This document shows, one piece after another, positions 19,175 through 30,386 of a stretch of 38,287 bases of DNA. A model generated the notes under the pieces. The model ran no database searches and was not told the DNA's origin. It saw only the letters and a program-made list of their open reading frames with translations. The first letter of the stretch is position 1, and the number at the start of each line of letters is the position of its first letter. This stretch comes from Gammaproteobacteria bacterium (GTDB lineage: Bacteria > Pseudomonadota > Gammaproteobacteria > Steroidobacterales > Steroidobacteraceae). The DNA lies in assembly GCA_003164785.1 (NCBI GenBank), contig PLUE01000041.1:1-38287 (forward strand), given 5' to 3'. Made by a program: the position numbers and the translations under genes.

Positions 19175-20394
19175 CGACGGCGACCGCGCAGCTTCCGACC
19201 AAGCCCGTAAAGGCGGTCGCCCCATCCGCGCTTTGGTCGCGCGGGATGATTGCAACCCTGGGAGCACAGTTCCTGTCCGCTCTCGCGGATAACGCGCTTC
19301 TGTTTGCCGCGATCGCCTTGGTGCGCAAGCAAAGTTATCCCGCTTGGAGCGGTCCACTCCTGCAGGAATTTTTCGTCGTGACGTACATCCTTCTGGCGCC
19401 CTTCGTCGGGGCATTCTCCGACAACAGGCCCAAGGCACAGGTCATGCTGTTCGCTAATCTCGTCAAGTTCTTGGGCGCACTCGGCATGTGTCTGGGCGTG
19501 AACCCGTTCTTGAGCTATGCGCTGGTCGGCACCGGCGCGGCCGGCTACTCGCCTGCGAAGTACGGCATCCTGGGCGAACTCACGACTTCGCAGCTGTTGG
19601 TCAAGGCCAATGGGCTGCTGGAGGCATCCACCATCGCTGCGATTTTGCTGGGCGCGGTCGCCGGCGGCGCCCTGGCCGATTGGAGTGTCGAGGGCGCTCT
19701 GATGGCGATTACCGTGTGTTACGCCGCAGCCGCGTCGAGCACGCTGTTCATTCCGCGCCGTCAACGCGTGGTGCCAACGACCCGATTCTCATTCATCGAG
19801 AGCATCAGGACCTTCGCGTCCCAGACCGCCTCGCTCTTGAAAAGCGACAAGGCGCGGCTTGCGCTGATCGGCACCGCATTATTCTGGGGCGCCGGTGCCG
19901 CGCTTCGCTTCCTGGTGATCGACTGGGCGCCGGTCGCACTGAAGGTGACGAACAATAGACTGCCTGCGTTTCTCACGGCGATGGTCGCGGCCGGCATCGT
20001 CGTCGGCGCCGGACTGGCGGCACGCTTCGTCCGGATCGAACATGTGAATCGCGCGCTTCCGGCGGGCGTTCTGATAGGGGTGTGCGTGTGCCTGCTACCT
20101 TTGGCCGGCACGCAGCCAACGGCTTTCATCGTCATGGCTCTCGTCGGAACCTGCAGCGGGTTTTTCATCGTGCCTCTCGATGCGCTCCTGCAGAAGGAAG
20201 GCGAGGACTCCGTCGGCGTGGGTTCCGCGATCGCCATTCAGAACTTCTTCGAGAACATCGCCATGCTGGCGCTGGTGAGCGGCTACACGGTCGCCTCGTT
20301 TCTACACGTGCATCCCAATGAGATTGCCGTCGGCTTTGGGCTGTTCCTCGCGCTGTCCATGGGTGCGCTGACCCTGACACGGCGAAGAGCGTAG
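19171..20394 (+). CDS. lplT: Lysophospholipid transporter LplT (MFS)
   Basis: A 407-residue inner-membrane transporter when started at GTG 19171, close to the E. coli LplT length of 397. Conserved stretches include GAQFLSALADNALLFAAIAL near the N-terminus, GYSPAKYGILGELTTSQLLV, ANGLLEASTIAAILLGAVAG, FWGAGAALRFLVIDWAPVAL and IVPLDALLQKEG near the end. LplT flips lysophosphatidylethanolamine inward for re-acylation by Aas. In enterobacteria lplT is followed by aas; here a terminator and a tRNA gene follow instead, so the acyltransferase must be elsewhere or absent. The frame extends upstream to a TTG at 19099, but that part has no family similarity. Confidence 0.92.
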   Translation: MTTATAQLPTKPVKAVAPSALWSRGMIATLGAQFLSALADNALLFAAIALVRKQSYPAWSGPLLQEFFVVTYILLAPFVGAFSDNRPKAQVMLFANLVKFLGALGMCLGVNPFLSYALVGTGAAGYSPAKYGILGELTTSQLLVKANGLLEASTIAAILLGAVAGGALADWSVEGALMAITVCYAAAASSTLFIPRRQRVVPTTRFSFIESIRTFASQTASLLKSDKARLALIGTALFWGAGAALRFLVIDWAPVALKVTNNRLPAFLTAMVAAGIVVGAGLAARFVRIEHVNRALPAGVLIGVCVCLLPLAGTQPTAFIVMALVGTCSGFFIVPLDALLQKEGEDSVGVGSAIAIQNFFENIAMLALVSGYTVASFLHVHPNEIAVGFGLFLALSMGALTLTRRRA

Positions 20395-20431
20395 AACGCC
20401 AGCCCATACGCCTGTTCAGCGCACTCCGCGC

Positions 20432-20467
20432 AATAAAAAAAGGGATCCTGAGGATCCCTTTTTTATT
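20432..20467. terminator. Bidirectional intrinsic terminator after lplT
   Basis: A hairpin with arms GGGATCC and GGATCCC around the loop TGA, flanked by seven A on the left and six T on the right. It can end lplT transcripts on the plus strand and read-through from tRNA-Ser on the minus strand. It is nearly identical to the hairpin at 20620-20662. Confidence 0.88.
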
Positions 20468-20473
20468 TCCAAA

Positions 20474-20492
20474 TGGCGGAGAGGGTGAGATT
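20474..20492 (-). repeat. Duplicated 3' end of tRNA-Ser
   Basis: Nineteen bases identical to the last 19 bases of the tRNA-Ser gene (20667-20685), covering the 3' strand of the T-arm, the acceptor 3' strand and CCA. Beyond this point the sequence diverges from the tRNA, so it is a fragment, not a second gene. With the preceding hairpin it forms an imperfect direct repeat of about 60 bases, offset by 193 bases from the intact tRNA and its terminator. This is the pattern left by site-specific integration at a tRNA 3' end or by local duplication. Confidence 0.8.
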
Positions 20493-20496
20493 GCTC

Positions 20497-20581
20497 GCGG
20501 CCGGGGACGGCCGCTCGTCCTCCGCTTCGCTCCGAACCGTCGCGGCTGGGCCGCGACGTTCAAAATCGCTCCGCGATTTTG
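20497..20581. repeat. Cluster of three perfect stem-loops inside the tRNA-derived repeat
   Basis: Three short perfect inverted repeats follow in series between the two copies of the terminator/tRNA tail: GCGGCC-6-GGCCGC at 20497-20514, CGTCGCGG-5-CCGCGACG at 20538-20558, and CAAAATCGC-3-GCGATTTTG at 20561-20581. No T-tract follows any of them. They could be repetitive extragenic elements or a structured RNA processed from the tRNA transcript. Confidence 0.55.
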
Positions 20582-20619
20582 TCGAACTCGGTGAGTCCGT
20601 CCACGCACCTTGGCTCCAT

Positions 20620-20662
20620 GGAAATAAAAAAGGGATCCAAAGAGGATCCCTTTTTTATTTCC
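20620..20662. terminator. Intrinsic terminator of tRNA-Ser
   Basis: A perfect 19-bp inverted repeat around a 5-base loop, with GGGATCC/GGATCCC at the centre and A6/T6 runs flanking. On the minus strand it begins only a few bases after the CCA of tRNA-Ser, so it is the natural terminator of that gene. Its near-copy lies at 20432-20467. Confidence 0.9.
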
Positions 20663-20666
20663 ATAA

Positions 20667-20759
20667 TGGCGGAGAGGGTGAGATTCGAACTCACGTGCCG
20701 GAATTACCCGACCATCCGATTTCGAGTCGGCGCCGTTATGACCACTTCGGTACCTCTCC
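20667..20759 (-). tRNA. tRNA-Ser (anticodon CGA)
   Basis: A 93-base type II tRNA with encoded CCA. The acceptor arm starts GGAGAGG and pairs with CCTCTCC before GCCA. The anticodon stem CCGA/TCGG encloses the loop CTCGAAA, giving anticodon CGA, which reads UCG serine codons. A long variable arm follows (GGTCGGG, short loop, CCGG), as expected for serine, and the T-arm contains GTTCGAATC. The gene is transcribed from the minus strand and is flanked by a terminator at 20620-20662. Confidence 0.96.
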
Positions 20760-20941
20760 CTTAACTTATTTTGCACCCCATGACTTAACCGGGTTACGGT
20801 TAGATGACGCGGAGGCCGATCAGACTAAAAACACGTTTGTCAAGAGTCCATCCTGGTCAATAAAGGATTATTCTAGCGCATCGGCAACGGGCATGCTTCA
20901 CGATCGAAGCGCCCCGCCTCACGGAGAACGAGTAAACGACC

Positions 20942-24067
<3,126 letters not shown>

Positions 24068-24253
24068 GCTGCTGACTGGCTTCAAGGGGCTTCGGACTTC
24101 GATGACGGGTTCCAACGCGGATTGTAGCGGAATCGCCGTCGAATTTCGCCGTTCGTGCGACGCAACCTGCGCCAGGAACAAGGCCCAAGAGTCCGCCGAC
24201 GTGTAGAATCGCGCCTCTTTGCGTCACCTGGAACGCGACCGAACGAGGCTGGC

Positions 24254-26299
24254 ATGCGCGTATTTGTATTGATCCTTTCCCTCACCCTGACCATCCCGGC
24301 GCTGGCCGACGAGGGCATGTGGACGTTCGACAACTTCCCGGCGAGCACGGTCCAGGCCACGTACGGCGCCACCGTGTCTGCCCCATGGCTCGATCATGTA
24401 CGCCTGTCGACCATTCGGCTGACGAACTGCACCGCGTCGTTCGTGTCGCCCGACGGACTGATCCTCACCAATCACCATTGCGTCGAGTCCTGCCTCGCCG
24501 AATTATCCTCGAAAGACAACAGCCTCATCGACCGCGGCTTCCTGGCCGACGATCGCAAACTCGAAAGACGCTGCTCAACGCAATTGGCCGACGTACTGGT
24601 CGAGATGGTCGACGTCACGCCCAATGTCGTGAAAGCCATAGCGGGCCTCGACGACAAGACCGCCAACACCGCTCGAAAGAAAATTCTGACGGAACTCGAA
24701 CAATCCTGCGAACAGGCAAGCGCCAAGTCGAAGCCGGGCAAGCTCAAATGCCAGGCCGTCACGCTGTACGACGGTGGGCAATATTTCATCTACAAGTACA
24801 AACGATACGATGACGTGCGGTTGGTGTTCGCCCCGGAGGCCGATATCGCGGCGTTCGGCGGCGATCCCGATAACTTCCAGTTCCCGAGGTGGTCGCTCGA
24901 TTTCTCGATGTTGCGCGCGTACGAACATGGCAAGCCCGCGAAGACCCCGAACCACCTAAAGATCGATTTTGCCGGGCCGCGAGCCGATGAGGTGGTGTTC
25001 GTCTCGGGGCATCCCGGAACGACGCAGCGCCTGGAGACCCGCGCCCAACTGGAATTCGAGCGCGACATGTCCCTGCCGAACTCCCTGCTGCGCTCCGCCG
25101 AACTGCGCGGCCGCTACATTCAGTTCGGCCGCACCAAACCCGCCGACGAGCAACTCGTGGAGGCCCCGCTCAACAACCTGGAGAACGGCATCAAGGTGCG
25201 GCGCAAACTGCTCGACGCATTGCATGATGATGCGTTGATGGCACGCAAAGCCGACGACGAGAAGGCCCTGCGCGCCATCGTACAAACCGCCGGGCCGGAT
25301 CCCTGGGCGCAGATCGAGGCGGCATCCGGGCGCGAAAGGGCAATATACCTCCCGTACACCTTCATCGAAGGCGCGACCGGTTTCAACAGCATCCTGTTCC
25401 GTTTCGCACGACTGCTGGTGCGGGGCGCCGAAGAGAGGACGAAACCCAACACTGCGCGGCTTCGCGAGTACACGGAGACCGCACTCCCGCGCATCGAGCA
25501 GCAATTGTCGGCCCGCATTCCGGTGTACGCGGAAGTGGAAGTCCTCACGCTGTCCTTCTCTTTGGAGCGCATGCGCGAATGGCTCGGCCCGGATCACCCC
25601 CTGGTTCGCCGCCTGTTGTCCAACGACTCGCCCGACAGTCTTGCCACCCGTCTCGTCGCCGAAACCAAACTCGACGACCCCATGGTGCGCAAGCAGCTCT
25701 GGGACGGCGGCAAGGCGGCCGTCGACGCCTCGCGCGATCCGATGATCGAACTCGCCCGCTCGCTGGACACCGAATCGCGCGCCATACGCAAGCAATTCGA
25801 TGACGAGGTCGAAGCGCCGGTCTCGGCCGCCTCGGAGAGGATCGCGGCGGAACGCTTCAAGGCGTACGGAACCCACGTGTATCCGGATGCCACATTCACG
25901 CTGCGCCTGAACTACGGGACGGTGCAGGGTTGGGTCGAAAATGGCACTCCGATTGCGCCGTTCACCCATCTCGACCGTGCGTTCGAACGCGCGACCGGAG
26001 TCTCGCCCTTCAAGATTCCCGACAGCTGGATGAAGGTCAAGAGCCAGCTCGACATGCAAACCCCGTTTTGCATCTCGACCACCAGCGACATCGTCGGCGG
26101 AAACTCGGGCAGCCCGCTCATCAATGCCCAGGGCCGGATCGTCGGACTCATGTTCGACGGCAACATCCATTCGATTTCAGGCGACTATTGGTTCGATGCG
26201 GCCAAGAATCGCGCCATCGCGCTGCATCCCGCAATCATCCACGAGGCGCTCGCCAAGGTGTACGGCGCAAAGGCTCTGCTCGCGGAGTTGAGCGACTAG
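24254..26299 (+). CDS. S46 family dipeptidyl-peptidase, DPP7-like
   Basis: A 681-residue exported serine peptidase. It starts with a signal peptide (MRVFVLILSLTLTIPALA, then DEGMW). The mature N-terminus DEGMWTFDNFP is typical of S46. The catalytic His is in LILTNHHCVES and the catalytic Ser in IVGGNSGSPLIN. The residue 18 positions after that Ser, which sets P1 preference in this family, is Gly (FDGN) as in DPP7, not Arg as in the Asp/Glu-specific DPP11. It should release dipeptides with hydrophobic P1 residues in the periplasm. ATG 24254 gives the cleanest signal peptide; the frame runs further upstream. The stop overlaps that of the convergent reductase gene by 4 bases. Confidence 0.92.
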   Translation: MRVFVLILSLTLTIPALADEGMWTFDNFPASTVQATYGATVSAPWLDHVRLSTIRLTNCTASFVSPDGLILTNHHCVESCLAELSSKDNSLIDRGFLADDRKLERRCSTQLADVLVEMVDVTPNVVKAIAGLDDKTANTARKKILTELEQSCEQASAKSKPGKLKCQAVTLYDGGQYFIYKYKRYDDVRLVFAPEADIAAFGGDPDNFQFPRWSLDFSMLRAYEHGKPAKTPNHLKIDFAGPRADEVVFVSGHPGTTQRLETRAQLEFERDMSLPNSLLRSAELRGRYIQFGRTKPADEQLVEAPLNNLENGIKVRRKLLDALHDDALMARKADDEKALRAIVQTAGPDPWAQIEAASGRERAIYLPYTFIEGATGFNSILFRFARLLVRGAEERTKPNTARLREYTETALPRIEQQLSARIPVYAEVEVLTLSFSLERMREWLGPDHPLVRRLLSNDSPDSLATRLVAETKLDDPMVRKQLWDGGKAAVDASRDPMIELARSLDTESRAIRKQFDDEVEAPVSAASERIAAERFKAYGTHVYPDATFTLRLNYGTVQGWVENGTPIAPFTHLDRAFERATGVSPFKIPDSWMKVKSQLDMQTPFCISTTSDIVGGNSGSPLINAQGRIVGLMFDGNIHSISGDYWFDAAKNRAIALHPAIIHEALAKVYGAKALLAELSD

Positions 26300-28263
26300 A
26301 CCTCCAACCCCGCCTGAAGTCCGTCGAAGACGGCCTCCTCGGCGGTCCGGGGCGATGCGGCATCGCCGATGATGCGCACATCGAACGAATCACCCTCGAG
26401 CGCGTCGGCAAGCTCCGTGACGGGCGTATGTCCCGTGCACAGCACGAGCGTGTCGACCGACTCCACGATCACCGCTTCTCCGCTGGTGATGTGCTGCAGA
26501 TACACGGAATCCGAATCGCTGCCGAACAGCCGCATGTACGGCATGACGGTCACTCCCAACTTATGCAGCGATGCGACGGCGGCATCGCGCACATACAGCG
26601 GCAGCGTCTCGCCCACGGTCACGCCGCTCACCGCCAAGCGCACCGCTCGGCCGCTGAGCGCCAGTCGTTCCGCGATGCCGATGCCGATCCAATCCGCGCG
26701 CCAATCGATCACCACCACGGAATCCCCCGGTGTCGCGGTGTCCATCAACACCTGCCACGCATCGAGGATTTGCAGGTCGCCTTCGCTGGCGAACCGCGGC
26801 CGATAGGGCACGGCGCCGGTGGCAATCACCACCACGTCGGGCGCCTCGCGGACGACCATGGCCCGATCGACCACCGTGCCCGCATGAGTCGACACCGCGG
26901 CCGTCGACATTTCACGCATCAAGTTGGTCACCAATCCGCCGAATTCCGCGCGCCCCGGCAGCAACTGCGCCAGCAGCGCCTGGCCGCCGAGTCGCCGCTG
27001 CCCCTCGTACAACGACACGTCGTGGCCCCGCTGGGCGGCGATGACCGCAGCCTTCATGCCGGCCGGCCCTCCGCCCACGATCATCACCTTGCGACGCGCC
27101 GCGGCCGGCGTCCGCACCCCATAGCGCAGCTCGCGTCCGCTCACCGGGTTCTGAATGCACGAAATCGGGTACCCCTTGTGAAAATGACCGATGCAGGCCT
27201 GGTTGCACGCGATACACGCGCGAATGTCTTCGACGGCGCCGGCCGCCGTCTTGTTCGGCAGCTCGGGATCGCAGATCAGCGCGCGCGTCATGCCGCAGAC
27301 GTCGGCCTGTCCCGACGCGAGGATCGCCTCCGCGTCCTGCGGCTGATTGATCCTCCCGGCCACGAACACCGGTATGCGCACCCGCTGCCGGAGGGTCCCT
27401 GCATAGGGAGCCACATAGGAATGGGTGAATGACATGGGCGGCGCGATGTGAATGGCCCCGCCCAGACTCGCCGAGTTGCCCAACGTGACGTTCACGTAGT
27501 CGATGCTGTGCGCAATGCGCGCAACCGCCTCCACGCTCTCGTCCTGCGACAGCCCCTGCTCGTCGGCCTCCGTGCCCGAGATGCGCAATCCCACCACGAA
27601 CCGGTCGCTGACTTTCCCGCGGATATCCGCAAGCACTTCGCGCAGGAATCGCGACCGTCCGTCCAGATCACCGCCGTAAGCGTCGTCGCGAAGATTCACC
27701 CGCGGGTTCAGGAATTGCGAGGGCAGATAGCCGTGGCTCGCCACGATCTCGACGCCATCCAACCCCGCCGTTTCCATGCGCCGCGCCGCGTCGCCGTAAC
27801 CGCTGACGATGGCGCGGATCATTGGCGGCTTGAGCGCCCGCGGCATGACGTGGAAGCGCTCGTTCGGCACGCTCGAGGGCGCGTAGGCCACGCTCAGAAG
27901 GCCGCCATCCGCCTCCGCGATCTCGCGGCCCGGGTGAAACAGCTGCGCAAACAACACGGTGTCGAAGCGGTGCACCGCCTCGGCCATGCGGCGATATCCC
28001 GGGATGGAAGAGTCGGAGGTCGCCATCAGCACATGATTGGTGTAGCGCGCGGTCTCATGCACGCCGGATACCTGCAGCACGATCAAGCCCACGCCACCGC
28101 GGGCCCGTGCCTCCTGATACGCCACCAAGGCCTCGTTGACGGTTCCGTCCACCGGCAACGTGGTGTCGTGGCCGGTGGACATGATGCGGTTTTTGAGCGT
28201 GCAGCCGCGGATCGTCAACGGTTCGAACAGATGCGGAAATGCCGGATTCGATCGATCGAGCAT
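26296..28263 (-). CDS. NADH:flavin oxidoreductase / 2,4-dienoyl-CoA reductase-like enzyme
   Basis: A 655-residue multidomain flavoprotein of the FadH/trimethylamine-dehydrogenase type. Residues of about 1-340 form an FMN-binding barrel of the old yellow enzyme family (HLFEPLTIRGCTLKNRI; VEIVASHGYLPSQFLNPRVN). The 4Fe-4S cysteines follow as CIACNQACIGHFHKGYPISC. The C-terminal half is an FAD/NAD(P) domain (VMIVGGGPAGMKAAVIAAQRG). Such enzymes reduce enoates or demethylate amines; the substrate here is unknown. It lies 26 bases downstream of the marR gene on the same strand, so the two are probably one transcript. Confidence 0.9.
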   Translation of the reverse strand: MLDRSNPAFPHLFEPLTIRGCTLKNRIMSTGHDTTLPVDGTVNEALVAYQEARARGGVGLIVLQVSGVHETARYTNHVLMATSDSSIPGYRRMAEAVHRFDTVLFAQLFHPGREIAEADGGLLSVAYAPSSVPNERFHVMPRALKPPMIRAIVSGYGDAARRMETAGLDGVEIVASHGYLPSQFLNPRVNLRDDAYGGDLDGRSRFLREVLADIRGKVSDRFVVGLRISGTEADEQGLSQDESVEAVARIAHSIDYVNVTLGNSASLGGAIHIAPPMSFTHSYVAPYAGTLRQRVRIPVFVAGRINQPQDAEAILASGQADVCGMTRALICDPELPNKTAAGAVEDIRACIACNQACIGHFHKGYPISCIQNPVSGRELRYGVRTPAAARRKVMIVGGGPAGMKAAVIAAQRGHDVSLYEGQRRLGGQALLAQLLPGRAEFGGLVTNLMREMSTAAVSTHAGTVVDRAMVVREAPDVVVIATGAVPYRPRFASEGDLQILDAWQVLMDTATPGDSVVVIDWRADWIGIGIAERLALSGRAVRLAVSGVTVGETLPLYVRDAAVASLHKLGVTVMPYMRLFGSDSDSVYLQHITSGEAVIVESVDTLVLCTGHTPVTELADALEGDSFDVRIIGDAASPRTAEEAVFDGLQAGLEV

Positions 28264-28289
28264 CCGTACGCTACCCAGCCGGCCGACGG

Positions 28290-28766
28290 TTACCCGCCGA
28301 CCGCATCGCGTTGCTCGTTCCGGCCAATGTCGCTGAGCGCCGCCAGGGTCCGACGGGTGCGACGCAAGTCGTCGAGCCCGACACGAGCGATGAGCGCCGC
28401 ATCGATTCTCTCACGAGCGGCCGCCTGTGCCGATGCCGCCTCCCGCCCGCGACTGGTCAGCGTCACGGTGAGCTTGCGCCGATCTGCGGGGTCCACCATG
28501 CTTTCCAGATAGCCACGAAGCACCAACGTGCCGACCAATTGGCCTGCCGCCTGCTTGGAGACGCCGAGTTCCTTGACCAGCACGCCGAGCGGCGCATTGC
28601 CGGCCCCCAAGGCCAGGCCACCCATGATGTAAAGACCATTCTTTGGGATGTCGCCGAATCCGGCTTCCGACAGCGCCTGCCGCATCGCATGACCGTAGGT
28701 GCTGCGCGCGTGGCGCAGCAGCGCGGGAATCACGACGTTCTCGTACCATGGCAACTTGCCTCTCAT
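28290..28766 (-). CDS. MarR family transcriptional regulator
   Basis: A 158-residue winged-helix regulator. The DNA-binding region includes PLGVLVKELGVSKQAAGQLV and the wing VDPADRRKLTVTLTSRGRE, the standard MarR signature. It is first in an operon with the flavin oxidoreductase and is probably its autoregulated local repressor. The ATG 28764-28766 lacks a recognisable ribosome site, because the palindromic operator candidate lies just upstream. The transcript may therefore have a very short leader. Confidence 0.9.
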   Translation of the reverse strand: MRGKLPWYENVVIPALLRHARSTYGHAMRQALSEAGFGDIPKNGLYIMGGLALGAGNAPLGVLVKELGVSKQAAGQLVGTLVLRGYLESMVDPADRRKLTVTLTSRGREAASAQAAARERIDAALIARVGLDDLRRTRRTLAALSDIGRNEQRDAVGG

Positions 28767-28777
28767 ATCGGATGATT

Positions 28778-28798
28778 ACTATAAATATTATTTATAGT
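28778..28798. promoter_or_regulatory. Palindromic operator candidate upstream of marR
   Basis: ACTATAAA, 5 bases, TTTATAGT form a perfect 8-bp inverted repeat in an AT-rich island in otherwise GC-rich DNA, 12 bases upstream of the MarR start. Size, symmetry and placement fit a MarR dimer site overlapping the promoter of the marR-reductase operon, consistent with autorepression. Confidence 0.7.
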
Positions 28799-28932
28799 CA
28801 AGAATCAGTACTATTGAGGGTGCCGGCTCATCTGCGCGGCAGCGGGTCGTCGCCCCCGGGCCCAGCCACCGCCCCGCTCCGGGCTCCGGGCCCCGGCCCC
28901 AAGTCACGGGCAGCGTGCCGCGGCCCGCAGGC

Positions 28933-28948
28933 CAAAGCTGCTAGAATC
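28933..28948 (+). promoter_or_regulatory. Extended -10 promoter candidate for the DEAD-box helicase
   Basis: TGCTAGAAT at about 28938-28946 matches an extended -10 element (TGnTAGAAT), some 70 bases before the helicase ATG. No clear -35 is visible, as is usual for extended -10 promoters. This is a motif match only. Confidence 0.35.
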
Positions 28949-29018
28949 GCGGGCCGCCCAGCAACCCCCGTATGCCAAAAGCGCGCGTGTTGCCGCCTGC
29001 CGTAGTGAGTTCGATCTC

Positions 29019-30176
29019 ATGACATTTACCGATCTGCCGCTGCCAGCCGAACTCATCGCCGCCTTGGCAAAACAGCAGATCAGCGATCCGACCCCCATCC
29101 AGATCGCGGCGATCCCGGTGTTGATCGCCGGGCAGGACGCGTATTTAAAGGCGGAGACGGGCACCGGCAAAACGCTGGCCTATCTGCTGCCCCTCTTCGC
29201 GCGCATCGATCCTGCGCAAGCAGCGACCCAGGTCGTGATCGTCGCGCCGACGCACGAATTGGCCATCCAGATCCATCGTCAATCCTGCGAGCTGGCGCAG
29301 AATGCAGGGCTCGCCATCCGCTCGGTGCTGCTGATCGGCGGCACGGCCACCGATCGCCAGATCGACAAGCTCAAAGCCAAGCCGCACGTCGTGGTGGGCT
29401 CGCCGGGGCGCATCGTGGAACTGATCGAGCGTGGCAAGCTGAAGACGCCCCACATCCGCAGCATCGTCATCGACGAGGCGGACCGCCTGCTGCACGACGA
29501 GAGTCTGCATTGGATTCAGAAAATCGTCGGCGCGGCGCCGCCGGCCCGACAGCTGATTTTCGCATCCGCAACGATCGACTCGCAGTCACGTCAGGTGTTG
29601 GAGACCCTTTCGCCCAACGCCGCAAGGCTTTCTCCGGGCGCGGCGAAGGTCAACGAAAACATCGAACATCTGTATGTGGTTTGCGAGGATCGGGACAAGC
29701 CGGACGTGTTGCGCAAACTGCTGCACGCGTACGAAGTACCACGCTCGATCGTATTCGTCCATCGCAACGATGTCGCGGAAGAGGTCGCCGTCAAGCTCGC
29801 ACACCACAAGTTGGTTGTTGCAGACCTCAATGCCGAGCTCACCAAGATGGACCGCAAGCAAGCGATGGATGGGATTCGCAATGGCGCCATCCGCATCATG
29901 ATTGCCTCCGACCTGGCCGCCCGCGGCCTCAACATCCCCGGGATCACCCACGTCTTCAATCTCGACGTGCCGACGATGAGCAAGGCGTATCTGCACAGGG
30001 TCGGCCGCACGGCGCGCGCCGGCGCGAAGGGAACGGCGGTGTCCCTGGTCACGGAAATCGAGGCCCGCCTCGTTCGCCGTTACGAGCAAGAGCTTGGCAT
30101 CTCCATGCAATGCATACGAGTGCGCGATGGCCGCATCATGGCCGCTGGTCCGGACTCGATCTGGAACCCCCGATGA
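29019..30176 (+). CDS. DEAD-box RNA helicase
   Basis: A 385-residue helicase consisting of little more than the two RecA-like domains. Motifs in order are: Q motif DPTPIQIAAIP, motif I AETGTGKT, Ia PTHELAIQ, Ib GSPGRIVEL, II DEAD, III SAT (IFASATI), then IASDLAARGLNIPGITHV and motif VI HRVGRTARAG. Motif Ia carries His in place of the usual Arg (PTRELA). There is no C-terminal RNA-binding tail of the DeaD, RhlE or SrmB type, so the specific role (ribosome assembly, mRNA decay) is open. ATG 29019 follows TTCGATCTC. Confidence 0.93.
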   Translation: MTFTDLPLPAELIAALAKQQISDPTPIQIAAIPVLIAGQDAYLKAETGTGKTLAYLLPLFARIDPAQAATQVVIVAPTHELAIQIHRQSCELAQNAGLAIRSVLLIGGTATDRQIDKLKAKPHVVVGSPGRIVELIERGKLKTPHIRSIVIDEADRLLHDESLHWIQKIVGAAPPARQLIFASATIDSQSRQVLETLSPNAARLSPGAAKVNENIEHLYVVCEDRDKPDVLRKLLHAYEVPRSIVFVHRNDVAEEVAVKLAHHKLVVADLNAELTKMDRKQAMDGIRNGAIRIMIASDLAARGLNIPGITHVFNLDVPTMSKAYLHRVGRTARAGAKGTAVSLVTEIEARLVRRYEQELGISMQCIRVRDGRIMAAGPDSIWNPR

Positions 30177-30386
30177 CCATGCCCGGCGCTGGCGCTGCAG
30201 CCACGCGCCAAGCGCTTCGATCTGCTGCGGCTGGAACCGCGCGGCGATCTGCGACTCCCGTTCACAGCATCGCCGGCCGGAATAGCGACCGGCGGATGAT
30301 GATTTTTCCGGCCACCATGAACACATCGTCGTCGGTGTAATGCAGCGTCTCAGGATGCTTGGGCGACGCCGCGACTAGACAAGCTT
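30177..30386. other. Gap with a possible decayed minus-strand gene
   Basis: No intact gene is seen between the helicase and the toxin-antitoxin locus. On the minus strand, a frame ending at 30262 reads HPETLHYTDDDVFMVAGKII, followed in another frame by ESQIAARFQPQQIEALGAWL. Both look more protein-like than typical shadow frames and could be pieces of one gene broken by a frameshift. I do not recognise the family. Confidence 0.25.

Noticed and set aside
20474..20492. A second tRNA gene
   Set aside because: Only the 3' tail of tRNA-Ser is present; the D-arm, anticodon and 5' acceptor strand are absent.
20786..20802. TAACCG-5-CGGTTA inverted repeat upstream of tRNA-Ser
   Set aside because: Short and without a plausible regulator or function; could be chance.
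20838..20843. TTGACA on the minus strand as promoter of tRNA-Ser
   Set aside because: A perfect -35 match, but no -10 at 16-18 bases and it lies over 80 bases from the gene.
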